The notes beneath the pieces were generated by a model. It did no database searches, was not told the DNA's origin, and worked only from the letters and a program-made list of their open reading frames with translations. Source: Shinella yambaruensis (GTDB taxonomy: Bacteria; Pseudomonadota; Alphaproteobacteria; Rhizobiales; Rhizobiaceae). Taken from it: DNA of 64,000 nucleotides. Made by a program: the position numbers and the translations under genes. Where the stretch lies: assembly GCF_022899355.1 (NCBI RefSeq), contig NZ_JALJCK010000002.1, positions 558,001 to 622,000 of the forward strand. Direction: 5' to 3'. Shown here piece after piece: positions 51,766 through 60,995 of this stretch. Numbering within the stretch: position 1 is the first letter of the stretch; each line of letters starts with the position of its first letter.

Positions 51766-53655
51766 TTATTCTGCGCCGCCTTCGTCAAAACTGCCTTCCA
51801 GCATGCGTGCCAGCGTTTCCGCGCCGTTCCGCCAGCCGCCATCGGCGCCGGCGATGGCGGCACATGCGGCGGTAAGGCCCGCGCGGATGTCGGGGCGGAG
51901 CAAACGGTCGAGGGCGGCGGCGCGCTGCGTCTCACCGTCTTCGACCCGGTGCAACAGGGCGGCGCCGCGCGCCTGTGCCCAGCGCGCCCGGTCGACCTGC
52001 CGGTCCATGTCCGGGCTTTCGTCCGGCACGAAGAGGGTCGGGATGCCGCCGGCGATGGTCTCGTGGAAAGTATTGTAGCTCGCGCGCACGATCGCCGCGT
52101 CCCAGGCAAGGCTTGCGGCATAGGCCGGATGGAGCGTGACCCGGTGGTGCCGGGCGGGATGGCGAGGGGCGGCGCTGCCGGTCAGCGGCGACTGCAGCTC
52201 CACCACATGCAGGTCCGGCCGGGCGAGGAGGTCGTCCAGCAGGCGGGCGTGAAAGCGCATGAGGTCGGGATTGGCGGAGCGGGAGAGGTCGAGGAGGATG
52301 ACGGTCGCCTCCTGCGGCAGGCCGAGCGCCTGGCGGGCCGCCGCCCGTTCCGTGCGCTCGGACGGGTCGATCAGCAGCATCGGCGGCACCAGACGGGTCT
52401 TCGCCCGGTCGGCCACGGTCGGCCCGCCGTCGCATTCGCCGGCATAGTCGCCCGGCTCGATGACGATGGGGAAATGTGCCCCGGCGCCGATATAGCCGGC
52501 ATGGTGGGCCGGCCACATGCCGCGCCGGATCCAGACGGCCTGCACGCCGCTATGCTCGCCAAGGGCCTTGATCACCCCGTCGAAGACGAAGTTGACGTCG
52601 TAGACGAGGGTGGTCGCGTGATAGGCTTCGAGCAGCAGGCCGATTTCCGCGGCGAGACGGTCGTTCCAGGCGGCGGGTTCCTCGCCCGTCAGGCCGTGGT
52701 GCGGCACGAAATGCACGGGAAAGCCGAGATCGCGCACGATTGCGGCACTGTAGCTCATGGTCAGGAAGGCGGACGGGCGGTGCTTCAGCCGGCGCGCGAC
52801 GGCGAGCTGGCGCGTGAGGTGGCCCTGGCCGATGCCGTTTGCCGAGACGAACAGCACGCCGTCGGGGCGAGGAGGACGGGGGGCGGGGCTTGCAGGTTGC
52901 ACCGCCGGGGTCGGGGCCTCCAGGGCTCGCCCGTCCTCCTGCCTTTCGATGAGGAAGACGGCATTGTTGTTGAAGCCGCGCCAGGCCGCTTCCGGCACGT
53001 TGATGGCCAGGAGCCGCTCTGCCGGAACGAGGCGGGTCGCGTCATAGTCCGCCGGCAGCGGCAGGACCGAGCCGAGCGTGGCGGCCAGATCCCCCGGCGA
53101 GAAGATGCGCATGTGATCCGACTGGCCGAAGCGCGCCGTCCGCTCGGTGCCGATGTGTTCGTCCAGCGCCTCGCGGAAGCCGCCTTCGAGGAAGGGAATG
53201 CTGAAGATGTGCAGGCCGCCGGGCTTCACCAGCCGGTGGAGACCGGCGGCGACGGCGCGGTAGTCGCAGGCGACATGTTCGAGCACATGGTTGTGCAGGA
53301 CGATGTCGAAGGAGGCCGGCGCGAGGGTCGGAAGATCGCGGCAGAGATCGAGGCGGGCGACGGCGAAGGGGAACTGGCCCGGGTCGATGTCGGCGCCGAG
53401 ATAGCGGCTGCCGAAGCGGCTTCGGAAAAGGGTGGCGAGGCACTCCTCGGGGGCGAGGTGCAGGATGCGGCGGTTTCCCGACAGGAGGCCCCGCAGGCGC
53501 AGCACCTCGAAGATCAGCCGGTGACGCTCCAGCGAGCCGCACCCCTCGCAGCGTACGTTCTGGCGCAGGAAGGCGCTGTCCTTCTCGCCATAGGTATCCC
53601 CGAAGACCGAACTGCCGCAGATGTTGCAGGTTGGCCGGGCCACCGTCGTCCTCAC
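51766..53655 (-). CDS. SAM methyltransferase fused to a MurG-like glycosyltransferase (GTG start)
   Basis: A 629-residue two-enzyme fusion. The N-terminus has a zinc-ribbon-like cluster Cys10-Cys13 and Cys36-Cys39 (CNICGS, CEGCGS), then a class I methyltransferase fold (about 60-235) with GADIDPGQFPFAVARLDLC and LVKPGGLHIFSIPF. A proline-rich linker (about 245-264) leads to a GT28/MurG-like domain (266-629), from VLFVSANGIGQGHLTRQLAVA to ASYNTFHETIAGGIPTLFVPDE. It starts at GTG 53655, sharing GTGA with the upstream gene's stop, so the two are coupled. The MurG-like half is clearly homologous to the C-terminal half of the upstream gene's product. Probably adds and modifies a sugar on a surface polymer or lipid. 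The acceptor is unknown. Confidence 0.83.
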   Translation of the reverse strand: MRTTVARPTCNICGSSVFGDTYGEKDSAFLRQNVRCEGCGSLERHRLIFEVLRLRGLLSGNRRILHLAPEECLATLFRSRFGSRYLGADIDPGQFPFAVARLDLCRDLPTLAPASFDIVLHNHVLEHVACDYRAVAAGLHRLVKPGGLHIFSIPFLEGGFREALDEHIGTERTARFGQSDHMRIFSPGDLAATLGSVLPLPADYDATRLVPAERLLAINVPEAAWRGFNNNAVFLIERQEDGRALEAPTPAVQPASPAPRPPRPDGVLFVSANGIGQGHLTRQLAVARRLKHRPSAFLTMSYSAAIVRDLGFPVHFVPHHGLTGEEPAAWNDRLAAEIGLLLEAYHATTLVYDVNFVFDGVIKALGEHSGVQAVWIRRGMWPAHHAGYIGAGAHFPIVIEPGDYAGECDGGPTVADRAKTRLVPPMLLIDPSERTERAAARQALGLPQEATVILLDLSRSANPDLMRFHARLLDDLLARPDLHVVELQSPLTGSAAPRHPARHHRVTLHPAYAASLAWDAAIVRASYNTFHETIAGGIPTLFVPDESPDMDRQVDRARWAQARGAALLHRVEDGETQRAAALDRLLRPDIRAGLTAACAAIAGADGGWRNGAETLARMLEGSFDEGGAE

Positions 53656-55871
53656 AGGCTGCCGAGTTTGGTGATGTCCCAGTCGGTCCGGACGATGCGG
53701 GCATGGTCCTCGACATAGCGGGCGATATCCCGCGCGCCATTGGTCCAGGCGATCGACCGGCAGCGGCGCACGACGCTCTCCCGCTCGACGGGGTCCAGCA
53801 GGCGCTCCACATGGGCCGCGACGAAGCCGAGGTCGTAGTCGCGGCGCATCAGCCAGCCGCGGCCGGTGAGTTCCGCCCAGCGGGCGCGGCTCGCCTGCAG
53901 GTCCATCTCGTCGGCCTCGTTTGGCACGAACAGCGTCGGGATCGCGCCGAGCACCTGTTCGTGGAACGTATTGTAACCCGCCGCCGTGATCGCCGCGTCG
54001 AAGGCGTTGCTGAAGCGGAAGCTCGGGAAGAGCTCGACGACCCGGTGCCGCTCGCCCAGCCTTTCGAGGCCGGCGGCCTCGGGCGTGATCGGCGAGCGGA
54101 TTTCGAGCGCTATCGTGTCGGGGCGGCGCAGCACTTCGGCAAGCAGCGCGCCGCGCACCTCCCGCATGTCGAAATTGGCGCCCGAGCCGAGCTGGAAGGC
54201 GACGACGGTCATGCCCTCGGGCAGGTCGAGGGCGGCGCGCGCGCTTTCGCGCGCCATGCGCTCGGCCGGATCGAGATGCAGGACGGGCGGCACAAGGAAG
54301 GTTTCCTTGCGGCAGGCCGCTGTCGGGCCATGGTCGAAGGTCTCCGCCAATTCGCCGGGTTCGATCACCGCATCGAAGCGGTCGGAGAAGTCGAGGAACA
54401 CCCGGTGGCATTCCCGCCAGAGCGGCCGCCTCACCCAGATCTTGAAGATATCGGGAAACGCGCCGAGCGCCCGGGTGACACCCTCGAAGACCGCCGTCGC
54501 ATCATAGGCGAAGACCGCGGGGCGCAGATGGGCGATGAGCTCGAACAGCTCCTCGGCAAGGCAGGTGTTCCAGTCCTCGGGGTCGGCGTCGAGGATGCGG
54601 TGGTGCGGCAGGAAATGCGCCTGGTAGCCCTGCTGCACGGCGGCCTTCATGGAATAGGACATGGTGGCGAAGACCGGCGTCAGGCCTGGCGGCAGCCGCT
54701 GCGCAATGGCGAGCTGCTGGGCGAGGTGCCCGACGCCGATGCCGTTGCTGGAGGCGAAGAGCACGTTGCGTTGCGGCAGGGCGGGGAAAAGCCCGCCCTG
54801 CGGCGCTACCGCCTCGTCCGGTGCCGCCATGATGCGGGCGAGGCGATCGGCGTAGATCGCCGCGTCGTGGTTGTTCTCGACGAAGCGGCGGGCCTGTTCG
54901 CTTTGTGACCGGTAGCGTTCCGGGTCGCTCACGAAGCCGTCGATGAGGCGCTCGACATCGGCCGGCTCGCCATAGACCGCGGCCCTGCCGAACAGCAGCG
55001 CGAAATGCGGGGGCAGGATGACGACGAGGCCGGTCGCGAGCGCTTCGAGGATCGTCCGTCCGAAGGCCTCCGACCAGGCCGGATCGTGGAAATAGACGTA
55101 GAAATCGAGCGTGCCGAGGAAGGCCGGGACATCGTCCCAGGTGAAGGGCACCAGCTCCCAGTTGGGCGGGATCGTGCCGTATTTTTCCGCAAGGAAGGCA
55201 TCGGCGCCGAGCGCGCGCACGCGAAACCGCGCGCCGTCTGCCGGATAGGCGAGCAGCACCTCCTCGGCGGTCGGCCATTTCAGCGGGTCGGGGCGTGAAT
55301 GCCGCCCGATGACGACGGGATAGGCGGGCTGGCGGGCCGGTTTCGCCGCCCAGTCGTCGAGGTCGATGAGATTGCCCCAGTCCTCTTCCAGCATGTGCGC
55401 ATAGGGCGGCAGGCGGCGTGGAAGGCTGTCGCGCACGACGGTGCTGACCGGCGCCAGGAACACGTCGCTGCCGAAGGCGTCGCAGGCATGGGCGACGACG
55501 CGGTCGAGATCGTATTGCCGGCGGCCGTATCCGTCATACATCGGGTGGTGCAGCACGACCAGCAGCCTGTCGGCGGTGATCGACAGCGGGCGCGTCGGGC
55601 GGTTCTCGATGATCGTCGGATGGTGGATCAGCACGAGGCGGGCATGAAGGCGCATGTCGGGGTCGATGCGCTCGATCAGCCCCTCGTCGATCAGGCGCCG
55701 CAGGTCCGGATGCATGGGGAAGGGCAGGCCGAGCAGCGGCCCCTTGATGGCGAGCAGCCCGGTGCGCAGGCCCGCCCGCGCCGCCGTGCGGATTTCCACG
55801 GCGAGCGCCGTCGAGGTTCCTCCCTCGAAGCGCACATCCGCGACGAAGAGGACGTCGAGGGCCGTGCTCAT
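53652..55871 (-). CDS. Double glycosyltransferase (GT1/GT4-like plus MurG-like)
   Basis: A 739-residue protein with two glycosyltransferase-like halves. Residues about 1-365 (MSTALDVLFVADVRFEGGTSTALAVEIRTAARAG, later EAFGRTILEALATGLVVILPP) are GT4/GT1-like. Residues 369-739 are MurG-like, starting NVLFASSNGIGVGHLAQQLAIA and containing TAAGYNTFHEQVLGAIPTLFVPNEADEMD. The second half closely parallels the glycosyltransferase part of the downstream fusion. Start at 55871 overlaps the stop of the upstream small gene (ATGA). No membrane segment, so probably cytoplasmic. The pair would make a disaccharide or polymer linkage; the product is not predictable. Confidence 0.83.
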   Translation of the reverse strand: MSTALDVLFVADVRFEGGTSTALAVEIRTAARAGLRTGLLAIKGPLLGLPFPMHPDLRRLIDEGLIERIDPDMRLHARLVLIHHPTIIENRPTRPLSITADRLLVVLHHPMYDGYGRRQYDLDRVVAHACDAFGSDVFLAPVSTVVRDSLPRRLPPYAHMLEEDWGNLIDLDDWAAKPARQPAYPVVIGRHSRPDPLKWPTAEEVLLAYPADGARFRVRALGADAFLAEKYGTIPPNWELVPFTWDDVPAFLGTLDFYVYFHDPAWSEAFGRTILEALATGLVVILPPHFALLFGRAAVYGEPADVERLIDGFVSDPERYRSQSEQARRFVENNHDAAIYADRLARIMAAPDEAVAPQGGLFPALPQRNVLFASSNGIGVGHLAQQLAIAQRLPPGLTPVFATMSYSMKAAVQQGYQAHFLPHHRILDADPEDWNTCLAEELFELIAHLRPAVFAYDATAVFEGVTRALGAFPDIFKIWVRRPLWRECHRVFLDFSDRFDAVIEPGELAETFDHGPTAACRKETFLVPPVLHLDPAERMARESARAALDLPEGMTVVAFQLGSGANFDMREVRGALLAEVLRRPDTIALEIRSPITPEAAGLERLGERHRVVELFPSFRFSNAFDAAITAAGYNTFHEQVLGAIPTLFVPNEADEMDLQASRARWAELTGRGWLMRRDYDLGFVAAHVERLLDPVERESVVRRCRSIAWTNGARDIARYVEDHARIVRTDWDITKLGSL

Positions 55872-56308
55872 CGATCGGTCCGCGCCGTCATCGGGGGCGC
55901 TGCGGCAAGGAAGACGTCGATGTTCTGGCCGTAGCCGATGACATGCACCGGCTGCCATTTCGACACGAGGAGGCGCCAGCGCCTGGCGAGATAGGCGTTC
56001 CAGGAGATCTCGGCGGCATGCAGCTTCTGCTCGAGGGCGGAGGGCAGGTATTCGAAGATGGCGTTCCTGTCGCGGAACCGCATGAAGTCGAGGCTGTCGG
56101 TGAGATAGACGATCCTGTGCTTCTTGCCGAAGCGGCGGGCGGTCACGTCGATGATCTCGTCGATCTGCTCGGCCTCGATGCCGATGAGCGTGACGATGAC
56201 CGTGGTAAGCGCGGGTTGCGAAGCGTAGATGGCGAGGGTTTGCTCCGGCGCATCGTCCGGTGCGGCGGGCTTAGGGCCGCGTTGCGGCAACCAGCCGAAA
56301 ATCCCCAT
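55868..56308 (-). CDS. Small unknown protein leading the glycosyltransferase operon
   Basis: A 146-residue protein, MGIFGWLPQRGPKPAAPDD onwards, without known domains. It has a hydrophobic segment (ALTTVIVTLIGIE) and an alternating strand/helix pattern: EQIDEIIDVTARRFGKKHRIVYLTDSLDFMRFR resembles the first beta-alpha units of a glycosyltransferase-fold or response-regulator-like domain, and WQPVHVIGYGQNIDVFLA looks like a return strand. It overlaps the double glycosyltransferase by four bases and is first in the operon. It may be a scaffolding or regulatory partner of the transferases. Confidence 0.65.
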   Translation of the reverse strand: MGIFGWLPQRGPKPAAPDDAPEQTLAIYASQPALTTVIVTLIGIEAEQIDEIIDVTARRFGKKHRIVYLTDSLDFMRFRDRNAIFEYLPSALEQKLHAAEISWNAYLARRWRLLVSKWQPVHVIGYGQNIDVFLAAAPPMTARTDR

Positions 56309-56423
56309 TTCGCCTCCCCTCTCGATCCCCCGGGCGGGCCTGAAAGCGCCTTTGGATCAAGGCTATTGCCGGGATCGGGGACTGTCAACGAAGGGGCGGG
56401 CGGAAAATGCGGGAGGCGAGGGA

Positions 56424-58100
56424 TCAGGCGTCGAGCGGCCAGTCGGCGATGGCGGCGGGGCGCCATCGCGAAGGCCGGCCGGCGGCGAACCGGACGATGA
56501 CGGATTGCTTTCCGGTGGCCGCGGGCACGCAGAAGAACAGCCGGCCGAAGGCGGCGTTGCTGCTTTCGCCGGCGGGGGAGGAGGCGGGCTCGAACGACCA
56601 GGCGAGGCCGTCCGGCGCCAGGATCTCCGCCGTCACCGCCGCGCCGTCGAGGGTGAGGAGGGCGCCGGGGCCGTCGAGCGCCGCCGCGGCTTCGGTGTAG
56701 AGCTGCCAGGTGCTCGCCGGGGTGGCAGTGTCCTCGTCTCCCAGCTCGTCGACGATGAAGACCGTGTCGGTGCCCTCCAGAACGGCGCCCCGGCGCCAGC
56801 CGACCGGCCATCCGTCATCGCTGACCGCGTAGGCGGCAAAACGGCGGTCGCCTTCCCGTCCCGTGCCGAGGAGCCTCGCAAAGGCCGCGGTCGATTGCGG
56901 CGCGCCATCGATCAGCAGGGTGCTGTGGGCCGCGGCCTGCGTGCGGAAGTAGCCGAACCGCCGCTCGGGCTCGAAATAGCCGGGGAGGGCGTAGTTTTCC
57001 CGGCCGAGCTCGCTGACGAAACGCCGGCCGGCCATTTCCAGCACGAAGGTGCCGAGGTCGAGATGGGCGTGGTTGACGTCGTTGCGCCCGCCCTTCAGCA
57101 CCAGCCAGGTCGTGCCCGCGCGCAGCACGGCAAGGCCTGCCGGCTCATAGGCGGACGGTGCGTCGTCGGGCGTCGGCGGCTCCGTCTCCGGCGCGCACCA
57201 CAGGAGGTCGAAAGGGTGCGGGTCGCCGGGCGCGGCGTGCTGCCAGGCCATGGCCGCCGCCTCGCCCGCGCGGCCGGCGAGCCAGCCGAGCACGGGCGCG
57301 CGGCGCGGCCGTTCCGTCGCATCGCCGAAATTGAACACGCGGCCGCTCGGGCCGGTGAGGTCGCGGCCGTATCGCCAGGTGCGCGCGAGCGCGGCGGGCA
57401 CCTCCGACCCAGGCCCGGTATCATCGAGAAGGGCGTGGGCGAGCACCGCGTAGCGGACGGCATATTCCCAGTAGTCCGGGCCCTCGTCATAGCCGCCATC
57501 GGCGCCGAAGGCGGAAAGCCCGTGCCGCAGCGCGGGTATAAAACAGGCCAGGGCGTCGCGCGCGAGAGGATGGCCGGTGCCGGCCATCGCGGCGGCGCCG
57601 GCGATCATGCCGGTGCAGCAGACGATGTTCCAGTTGTTGTTGGCCGTCATCCAGGGCACGCCGGTCGCGGCGGCGGCAAGGCCGGGGGAAAGCCCCTTCT
57701 CGACGATCGCCGCGGCGATCGTGTCGTGCTCCGTGCGGGCGAGCAGCGGGCGGGTCCAGCAAAGGCCGAGCGCCATGCCGGTCGTCATCTCGGCGGTGTC
57801 GAGGAAATGCGGGGGGTTCCAATCGGCAAAGGCGGCGACGTTCAGAAGCTCGCGGATCGCCCGCCGGCGAAAGGCACTGCCGCCGACCAGGCAATCGGCA
57901 ACGGCCAGCGTCGCGACGCGGTCGAACAGCTTGCGGCTCGTCGGAAGGATGACGTCGCGTCCGTCTTCCCGCTCCAGTTCAAGCAGGGGAGAGGCATGGA
58001 TGTCCCCGGCGACCCGCAGGACCGCCTCGGCATAGCGACTTCCGGCAGCGGAGGACCGGGCCGAAGACCGGATCTGTCCCGCATCCAGGGATAGGATCAA
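56424..58100 (-). CDS. Heparinase II/III-family polysaccharide lyase-like protein (TTG start assumed)
   Basis: A 558-residue protein similar to heparinase II/III-like proteins. The alpha/alpha-barrel region has GSRYAEAVLRVAGDIH, FADWNPPHFLDTAEMTTGMALGL, TANNNWNIVCCTGMIAGAAAM and DEGPDYWEYAVRYAVLAHALL. A beta domain follows, with RNDVNHAHLDLGTFVLEMAGRRFVSELGREN. The frame extends upstream through the small lipoprotein gene, and no ATG fits; the TTG at 58100 (TTGA overlap with that gene's stop, AGGA upstream) is the most plausible start. No signal peptide is visible from this start, so export is uncertain. Family is likely; start is uncertain. The adjacent glycosyltransferase operon hints at polysaccharide handling. 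Confidence 0.7.
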   Translation of the reverse strand: MILSLDAGQIRSSARSSAAGSRYAEAVLRVAGDIHASPLLELEREDGRDVILPTSRKLFDRVATLAVADCLVGGSAFRRRAIRELLNVAAFADWNPPHFLDTAEMTTGMALGLCWTRPLLARTEHDTIAAAIVEKGLSPGLAAAATGVPWMTANNNWNIVCCTGMIAGAAAMAGTGHPLARDALACFIPALRHGLSAFGADGGYDEGPDYWEYAVRYAVLAHALLDDTGPGSEVPAALARTWRYGRDLTGPSGRVFNFGDATERPRRAPVLGWLAGRAGEAAAMAWQHAAPGDPHPFDLLWCAPETEPPTPDDAPSAYEPAGLAVLRAGTTWLVLKGGRNDVNHAHLDLGTFVLEMAGRRFVSELGRENYALPGYFEPERRFGYFRTQAAAHSTLLIDGAPQSTAAFARLLGTGREGDRRFAAYAVSDDGWPVGWRRGAVLEGTDTVFIVDELGDEDTATPASTWQLYTEAAAALDGPGALLTLDGAAVTAEILAPDGLAWSFEPASSPAGESSNAAFGRLFFCVPAATGKQSVIVRFAAGRPSRWRPAAIADWPLDA

Positions 58101-58297
58101 TAGTTCCTGTTCCTGGCCCCGCGCGTGGCGCTCGACGTATCGATCTGCGTCTTCTTGGCGACCTTGCAGGGCACTTGCTTGCCCTTGACAGTACAGACCG
58201 TGGGCTTGCCTGAACTCGTCTCGCAGCCACTCAGTAACACAGCCGCCGACAGGAGAGCCGCGAGGGAAGTCCACTTTGCTACTACGAACCTGGTCAT
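58097..58297 (-). CDS. Small lipoprotein
   Basis: A 66-residue protein with a lipoprotein signal (MTRFVVAKWTSLAALLSAAVLLSGC, lipobox LLSGC, Cys25). The mature part has a Cys pair in TVCTVKGKQVPCKVAKKT and a basic tail. GTG at 58309 is an alternative start. The stop overlaps the TTG proposed as start of the heparinase-like gene. Similar tiny entericidin- or YgdI-like lipoproteins exist, but no specific match is recognised. Function unknown. Confidence 0.7.
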   Translation of the reverse strand: MTRFVVAKWTSLAALLSAAVLLSGCETSSGKPTVCTVKGKQVPCKVAKKTQIDTSSATRGARNRNY

Positions 58298-58514
58298 GGC
58301 CGTGTCCACCCGAAATTAGCAAGTCTGCATGGAAAGCGACAAGCCGGGCAAAGTCAATATCTCCTCTGCCCAAAACAGGGTCTTTCGCACGGCCATGTGG
58401 CGTGTCGGCAGGCAAAGCCGGTCCGGCCGAGCATTCGATCGGATGTTTTGCTTGTTTGCGGTTCGCAAAGCCGCCCTCCGGCGCGCGAATCGCCCGGGCA
58501 GCGGCCTGCCCGGA

Positions 58515-59465
58515 CTAGGCGCGCCGGCCGGCGGCGGCCGAGCGCAGGTTGTCGAGCAGCACGGCGAGCAGCAGGATCAGGCCGCGCACAACATATTGGT
58601 AGAAGGCCTGGATGTTGAGGAGGTTCATGACGTTCTCCGCGATGCCCATGATCAGCACCCCGACGATGACGCCCGTCATCGCCGCCCGCCCGCCGGCCAG
58701 CGACACGCCGCCGAGCACGCAGGCCGAGATGACCGAGAGCTCGAGGCCCGTCGCGGCATTCGGCTGGCCGGAGGTGATGCGCGAGGCCAGCAGCACGCCG
58801 GCGACGGCGCAGACGAGGCCTTGCAGCGCGAAGATCCAGATGCGCATGTTGGAGACGTTGACGCCGGCAAGGCGCGAGGCTTCCGGATTGCCGCCGATCG
58901 CCAGCGTGTTCTTGCCGAAGACGGTGCGGTTCAGCACGAAGCCGAAGATGATGAAGAAGACGGCCATGACCCAGATCGGCGTCGGGATGCCGAGGAATTT
59001 CGACAAGGCGAGCTGATAGAAGCCCGGGTCGTTGATGCCGACGGCGCGGCCGTCCGAGGCGATCAGCGCGAAGCCGCGCACGATCTGCATGGTGGCGAGC
59101 GTCGTGATCAGCGCGTTGATGCGGAAGCGGGCGATCACCACGCCGTTGACGAGGCCGACGGCGCCGCCGCAGACCAGCGCCGCGATGAGGCCGACGAGGA
59201 TCGAGCCCGAGGCGTTCGAGGCCATGACGGCGACCATGCCGGAAAAGGCGACGGTGGAGCCGACCGACAGGTCGAAGTCGCGCGAGGCGAGGCAGAACAT
59301 CATCGTGCAGGCGACGATGCCGATGGTGACGACCGACTGCAGGAGGCCGAGCATGTTGCGCTCGGTCAGGAAGTTGGGCACCGTCAGGGCCACGATGGCG
59401 AAGGCGACGGCGAAGATGACGACCAGACCCTGTTCGCCGAGGAGGAGTTTTTTCAAGGACGTCAT
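58515..59465 (-). CDS. araH: Sugar ABC transporter permease (AraH-like)
   Basis: A 316-residue inner-membrane permease of the RbsC/AraH class with eight or more helices. It contains FCLASRDFDLSVGSTVAFSGMVAVM and CVLGGVSLAGGRAAMTGVIVGVLIMGIAENVMNL, matching the class motif. Starts MTSLKKLLLGEQGLVVIF and overlaps the ATPase stop by four bases. Together with the ATPase and binding protein upstream it forms an AraFGH-type importer, here probably for L-arabinose, D-galactose or a related sugar. Confidence 0.88.
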   Translation of the reverse strand: MTSLKKLLLGEQGLVVIFAVAFAIVALTVPNFLTERNMLGLLQSVVTIGIVACTMMFCLASRDFDLSVGSTVAFSGMVAVMASNASGSILVGLIAALVCGGAVGLVNGVVIARFRINALITTLATMQIVRGFALIASDGRAVGINDPGFYQLALSKFLGIPTPIWVMAVFFIIFGFVLNRTVFGKNTLAIGGNPEASRLAGVNVSNMRIWIFALQGLVCAVAGVLLASRITSGQPNAATGLELSVISACVLGGVSLAGGRAAMTGVIVGVLIMGIAENVMNLLNIQAFYQYVVRGLILLLAVLLDNLRSAAAGRRA

Positions 59466-60976
59466 CGGGACTTGACCTGCTGGTTGGGAACGTCGGGAAG
59501 GGCGGCGGCGAGGATGCGGCGCTCGTCGAAATCGGCCCGCTCGATATCCGCGGCGACGCGGCCCTCGCACATGACCATGATGCGGTCGGTGATGCCCATC
59601 ACCTCGGGCAGTTCGCTGGAGATGACGACGATCGCCATGCCCTGTCCGGCGAGTTCATAGAGGATCTCGTAGATTTCCGACTTGGCGCCGACATCGATGC
59701 CGCGCGTCGGCTCGTCGATGATGAGGACCTTGACGCCCTGCTCGGACAGCCAGCGGCCGAGAATGACCTTCTGCTGGTTGCCGCCGGAAAGGTTGACGAT
59801 CTCCTGCTTGCGGGAGGGCGTGCGCACGCGCAGCCTGGCGATGAAGCGGTCGGCAAGCTCGGCCTCCTTCTTCGGCTGGAGGATGCCGAAGGGGGAGAAA
59901 TGCCGGCGCGAGGAGATCGCCATGTTCTCCTCGATGTTGCGGCCCTGCACGATGCCGTCGAACTTGCGGTCCTCCGGGCAGAGCACGATACCGGAGCGGA
60001 TCGATTGCGGCGGGCTGTCCGGGGCGACGGCCTTGCCGTCGACGCTCACCGTGCCCTGCGAGCGGCTGTCCGCGCCGTAGACGAGGCGCGCCATCTCGCT
60101 GCGGCCGGCGCCGATGAGGCCGAAGAAGCCGAGGATTTCGCCCCGGCGTACGGAAAAGCTGATCGGCGTGCGCAGCTTGCGGCCGGCGAGGTCCTTCACC
60201 TCCAGCCGCACGGCGCCGCGCTCGCGGGGGCGGAAACCCCAGATATTGGCGATCTCGCGGCCGACCATTTCGGAAATGATCTGGTCGCGCGTCACCTTGG
60301 ATATGTCAGGATGGTGGGCGGCTAGCTTGCCGTCGCGCAATACGGTGAGGCTGTCGCACAGGCGAAAAATCTCGTCGAGGCGGTGCGAGACGTAAAGGAT
60401 GATCTTGCCTTCGGCGCGCAGGCGATCGATCAGCGCGAAAAGGATCTCGCTTTCGCGCGAGGATAGCGAGGAGGTCGGCTCGTCGAGCGCGATGACGCGC
60501 GCATCGGCCATCACGGCCTTGGCGATCTCGACCATCTGGCGCTCGCCGATCGACAGCGAGGCGACCTTGGCGGCCGGATCGATGTCGATGCCGATATCAT
60601 CAAGCTTTTGCTTCACCACGCCGACGAGACGCGTGCGGTCGATGATGCCGGCCTTGCCGGGGAAGCGGCCGAGCCAAAGGTTCTCGGCGACCGTCAGCTC
60701 GGGCACGAGCTGCAGTTCCTGGTGGATGACGATGACGCCCGCCTCGAAGGCGTCGCGCACCGAGCGATAGTGCTGCGCCTTGCCGTCGATCAGGATCTCG
60801 CCGGTGTCGGCGGACTGGTCGCCCGAGAGCACGCGGATGAGGGTCGACTTGCCGGCGCCGTTTTCGCCCATCAGGCCGTGCACGGCGCCCTTCTTCACGC
60901 AGAAGGAAACGTCGGCCAGCGCCTGCACGCCGGGATATCCCTTGGATATCGCGTTGAATTGAAGAAAGTCCTGCAT
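59462..60976 (-). CDS. araG: Sugar ABC transporter ATPase (AraG-like)
   Basis: A 504-residue duplicated ATPase. Domain 1: Walker A GENGAGKST, signature LSIGERQMVEIAKAV, Walker B VIALDEPTSSLS. Domain 2: GLIGAGRSE, signature LSGGNQQKVILGRWL, Walker B VLIIDEPTRGIDVG. Start at 60976 (MQDFLQFNAISKGYPG) with GGTGGAGAG upstream. It energises the AraH-like permease. Unlike the other RbsA-type ATPase in this window (29548-31110), its Walker B aspartates are all intact. Confidence 0.9.
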   Translation of the reverse strand: MQDFLQFNAISKGYPGVQALADVSFCVKKGAVHGLMGENGAGKSTLIRVLSGDQSADTGEILIDGKAQHYRSVRDAFEAGVIVIHQELQLVPELTVAENLWLGRFPGKAGIIDRTRLVGVVKQKLDDIGIDIDPAAKVASLSIGERQMVEIAKAVMADARVIALDEPTSSLSSRESEILFALIDRLRAEGKIILYVSHRLDEIFRLCDSLTVLRDGKLAAHHPDISKVTRDQIISEMVGREIANIWGFRPRERGAVRLEVKDLAGRKLRTPISFSVRRGEILGFFGLIGAGRSEMARLVYGADSRSQGTVSVDGKAVAPDSPPQSIRSGIVLCPEDRKFDGIVQGRNIEENMAISSRRHFSPFGILQPKKEAELADRFIARLRVRTPSRKQEIVNLSGGNQQKVILGRWLSEQGVKVLIIDEPTRGIDVGAKSEIYEILYELAGQGMAIVVISSELPEVMGITDRIMVMCEGRVAADIERADFDERRILAAALPDVPNQQVKSR

Positions 60977-60995
60977 CTCTCCACCCCGAAAGAAG

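Noticed and set aside
58310-58514. Possible gene between the lipoprotein and araH genes
   Set aside because: Open frames lack ribosome-binding sites and codon character; nothing else recognisable is present.
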